Assembly: GCA_023395695.1 (NCBI GenBank)
Contig: JAEWYJ010000022.1
Coordinates: 1-21,220, forward strand
Reading direction: 5' to 3'
Length of the DNA stretch: 21,220 bases
Origin: Bacillota bacterium
GTDB taxonomy: Bacteria; Bacillota; Clostridia; Oscillospirales; Ruminococcaceae
Made by a program: the position numbers and the translations under genes. The notes beneath the pieces are model-generated. The model was not told where the DNA came from, ran no database searches, and saw nothing but the letters and a program-made list of their open reading frames with translations. Shown piece after piece: positions 20,880-21,220 of this stretch; position 1 is the stretch's first letter, and the number at the start of each line of letters is the position of its first letter.

Positions 20880-21220
20880 GGGTCTGCTCCCCCCCTGGCG
20901 CGGCAATCAGATCCCTATGCTTTAGCAGCAACGCCTGTGCGGTTTGCATCGAAGCAAAGGCGGGCGAGGGCGCAGCCGTTTCCACCTGCGCCATTACCGG
21001 CAAATCCTCCGAGAATCCGGCAAGCTCATGCCCGTCGGTGCCTGTAATAACGCCCCCAAGCCCTGCGGCGGCCACAACGGGTATGCCGTTTGAACGGGCC
21101 GCGTTAATAACGCCATAGCGGATGCGATCTTCAAAAAAATCGTAAATTTGAATAAACTGGCTGGAAATAATCAGCGTCGGCCCGCCGAAAAAAACCGGGC
21201 GGGGCCCCCGGCGGGAGTTT
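20872..21220 (-). CDS. Nitrilase-superfamily-like protein, C-terminal part (cut by window edge)
   Basis: The last 116 codons are visible, ending with TAA at 20872-20874. The segment FFGGPTLIISSQFIQ, then YGVINAARSNGIPVVAAAG and GVITGTDG resembles the C-terminal half of nitrilase-superfamily domains, including the apolipoprotein N-acyltransferase-like pattern of an AR.N..P strand followed by a G..xD turn. Its catalytic residues lie outside the window. It overlaps the following nitrilase-like gene by 8 nt, which suggests a tandem pair. The domain call is tentative because only the end is seen. Confidence 0.6.
   Translation of the reverse strand, partial: NSRRGPRPVFFGGPTLIISSQFIQIYDFFEDRIRYGVINAARSNGIPVVAAAGLGGVITGTDGHELAGFSEDLPVMAQVETAAPSPAFASMQTAQALLLKHRDLIAAPGGEQTHV

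Overview
The window looks like chromosome of a Gram-positive, endospore-forming, amino-acid-fermenting anaerobe of the class Clostridia, possibly near the Oscillospiraceae/Ruminococcaceae. The evidence is spore-maturation genes spmA and spmB, an AbrB-type regulator, Gram-positive ribosome binding sites, a lysine riboswitch, and a nearly complete 2-hydroxyglutarate operon for glutamate fermentation. Species cannot be named from the sequence alone.

Layout. Positions 1-1373 (minus) hold a NhaC-family transporter, cut by the window edge, behind a promoter, a lysine riboswitch and a terminator-like hairpin. Positions 1564-3725 (minus) carry a two-domain P-loop-like protein that has lost both P-loops, and a metal-dependent amidohydrolase. 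Divergent from these, 3768-5073 (plus) is a DUF815-type AAA ATPase with a clear promoter and terminator. spmB/spmA (5158-6263, minus) are translationally coupled. A single-gene abrB-like unit follows (6378-6738, plus), then two strong hairpins. Positions 6979-9303 (minus) form a probable three-gene operon: cytosolic-type gamma-glutamyltransferase, a 57-residue Cys-rich membrane peptide that is easy to miss, and a GNAT acetyltransferase.

The core is 9704-18691. An AraC-family regulator (minus) is divergent from gcdC-gctA-gctB-gcdA-hgdC-hgdA-hgdB (plus). HgdC activates HgdAB, the [4Fe-4S] dehydratase converting (R)-2-hydroxyglutaryl-CoA to glutaconyl-CoA. GctAB loads CoA. GcdA, with the biotin carrier GcdC, decarboxylates glutaconyl-CoA to crotonyl-CoA. 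The membrane Na+ pump subunit (gcdB), gcdD and 2-hydroxyglutarate dehydrogenase are not in the window. The operon has tandem extended -10 promoters, a roughly 380-nt structured leader, and intercistronic hairpins including a 15-bp stem before hgdC.

The right end (18723-21220) has two copies of a small inverted-repeat element flanking an unrecognised membrane protein, then two overlapping nitrilase-superfamily genes. The complete one lacks the catalytic cysteine; the other is cut by the window edge.

I did not find tRNA, rRNA, CRISPR, IS transposase or phage genes. The central pathway is known biochemistry. The less explained items are the operon leader, the two enzymes with degenerate active sites, the Cys-rich peptide and the repeat pair.
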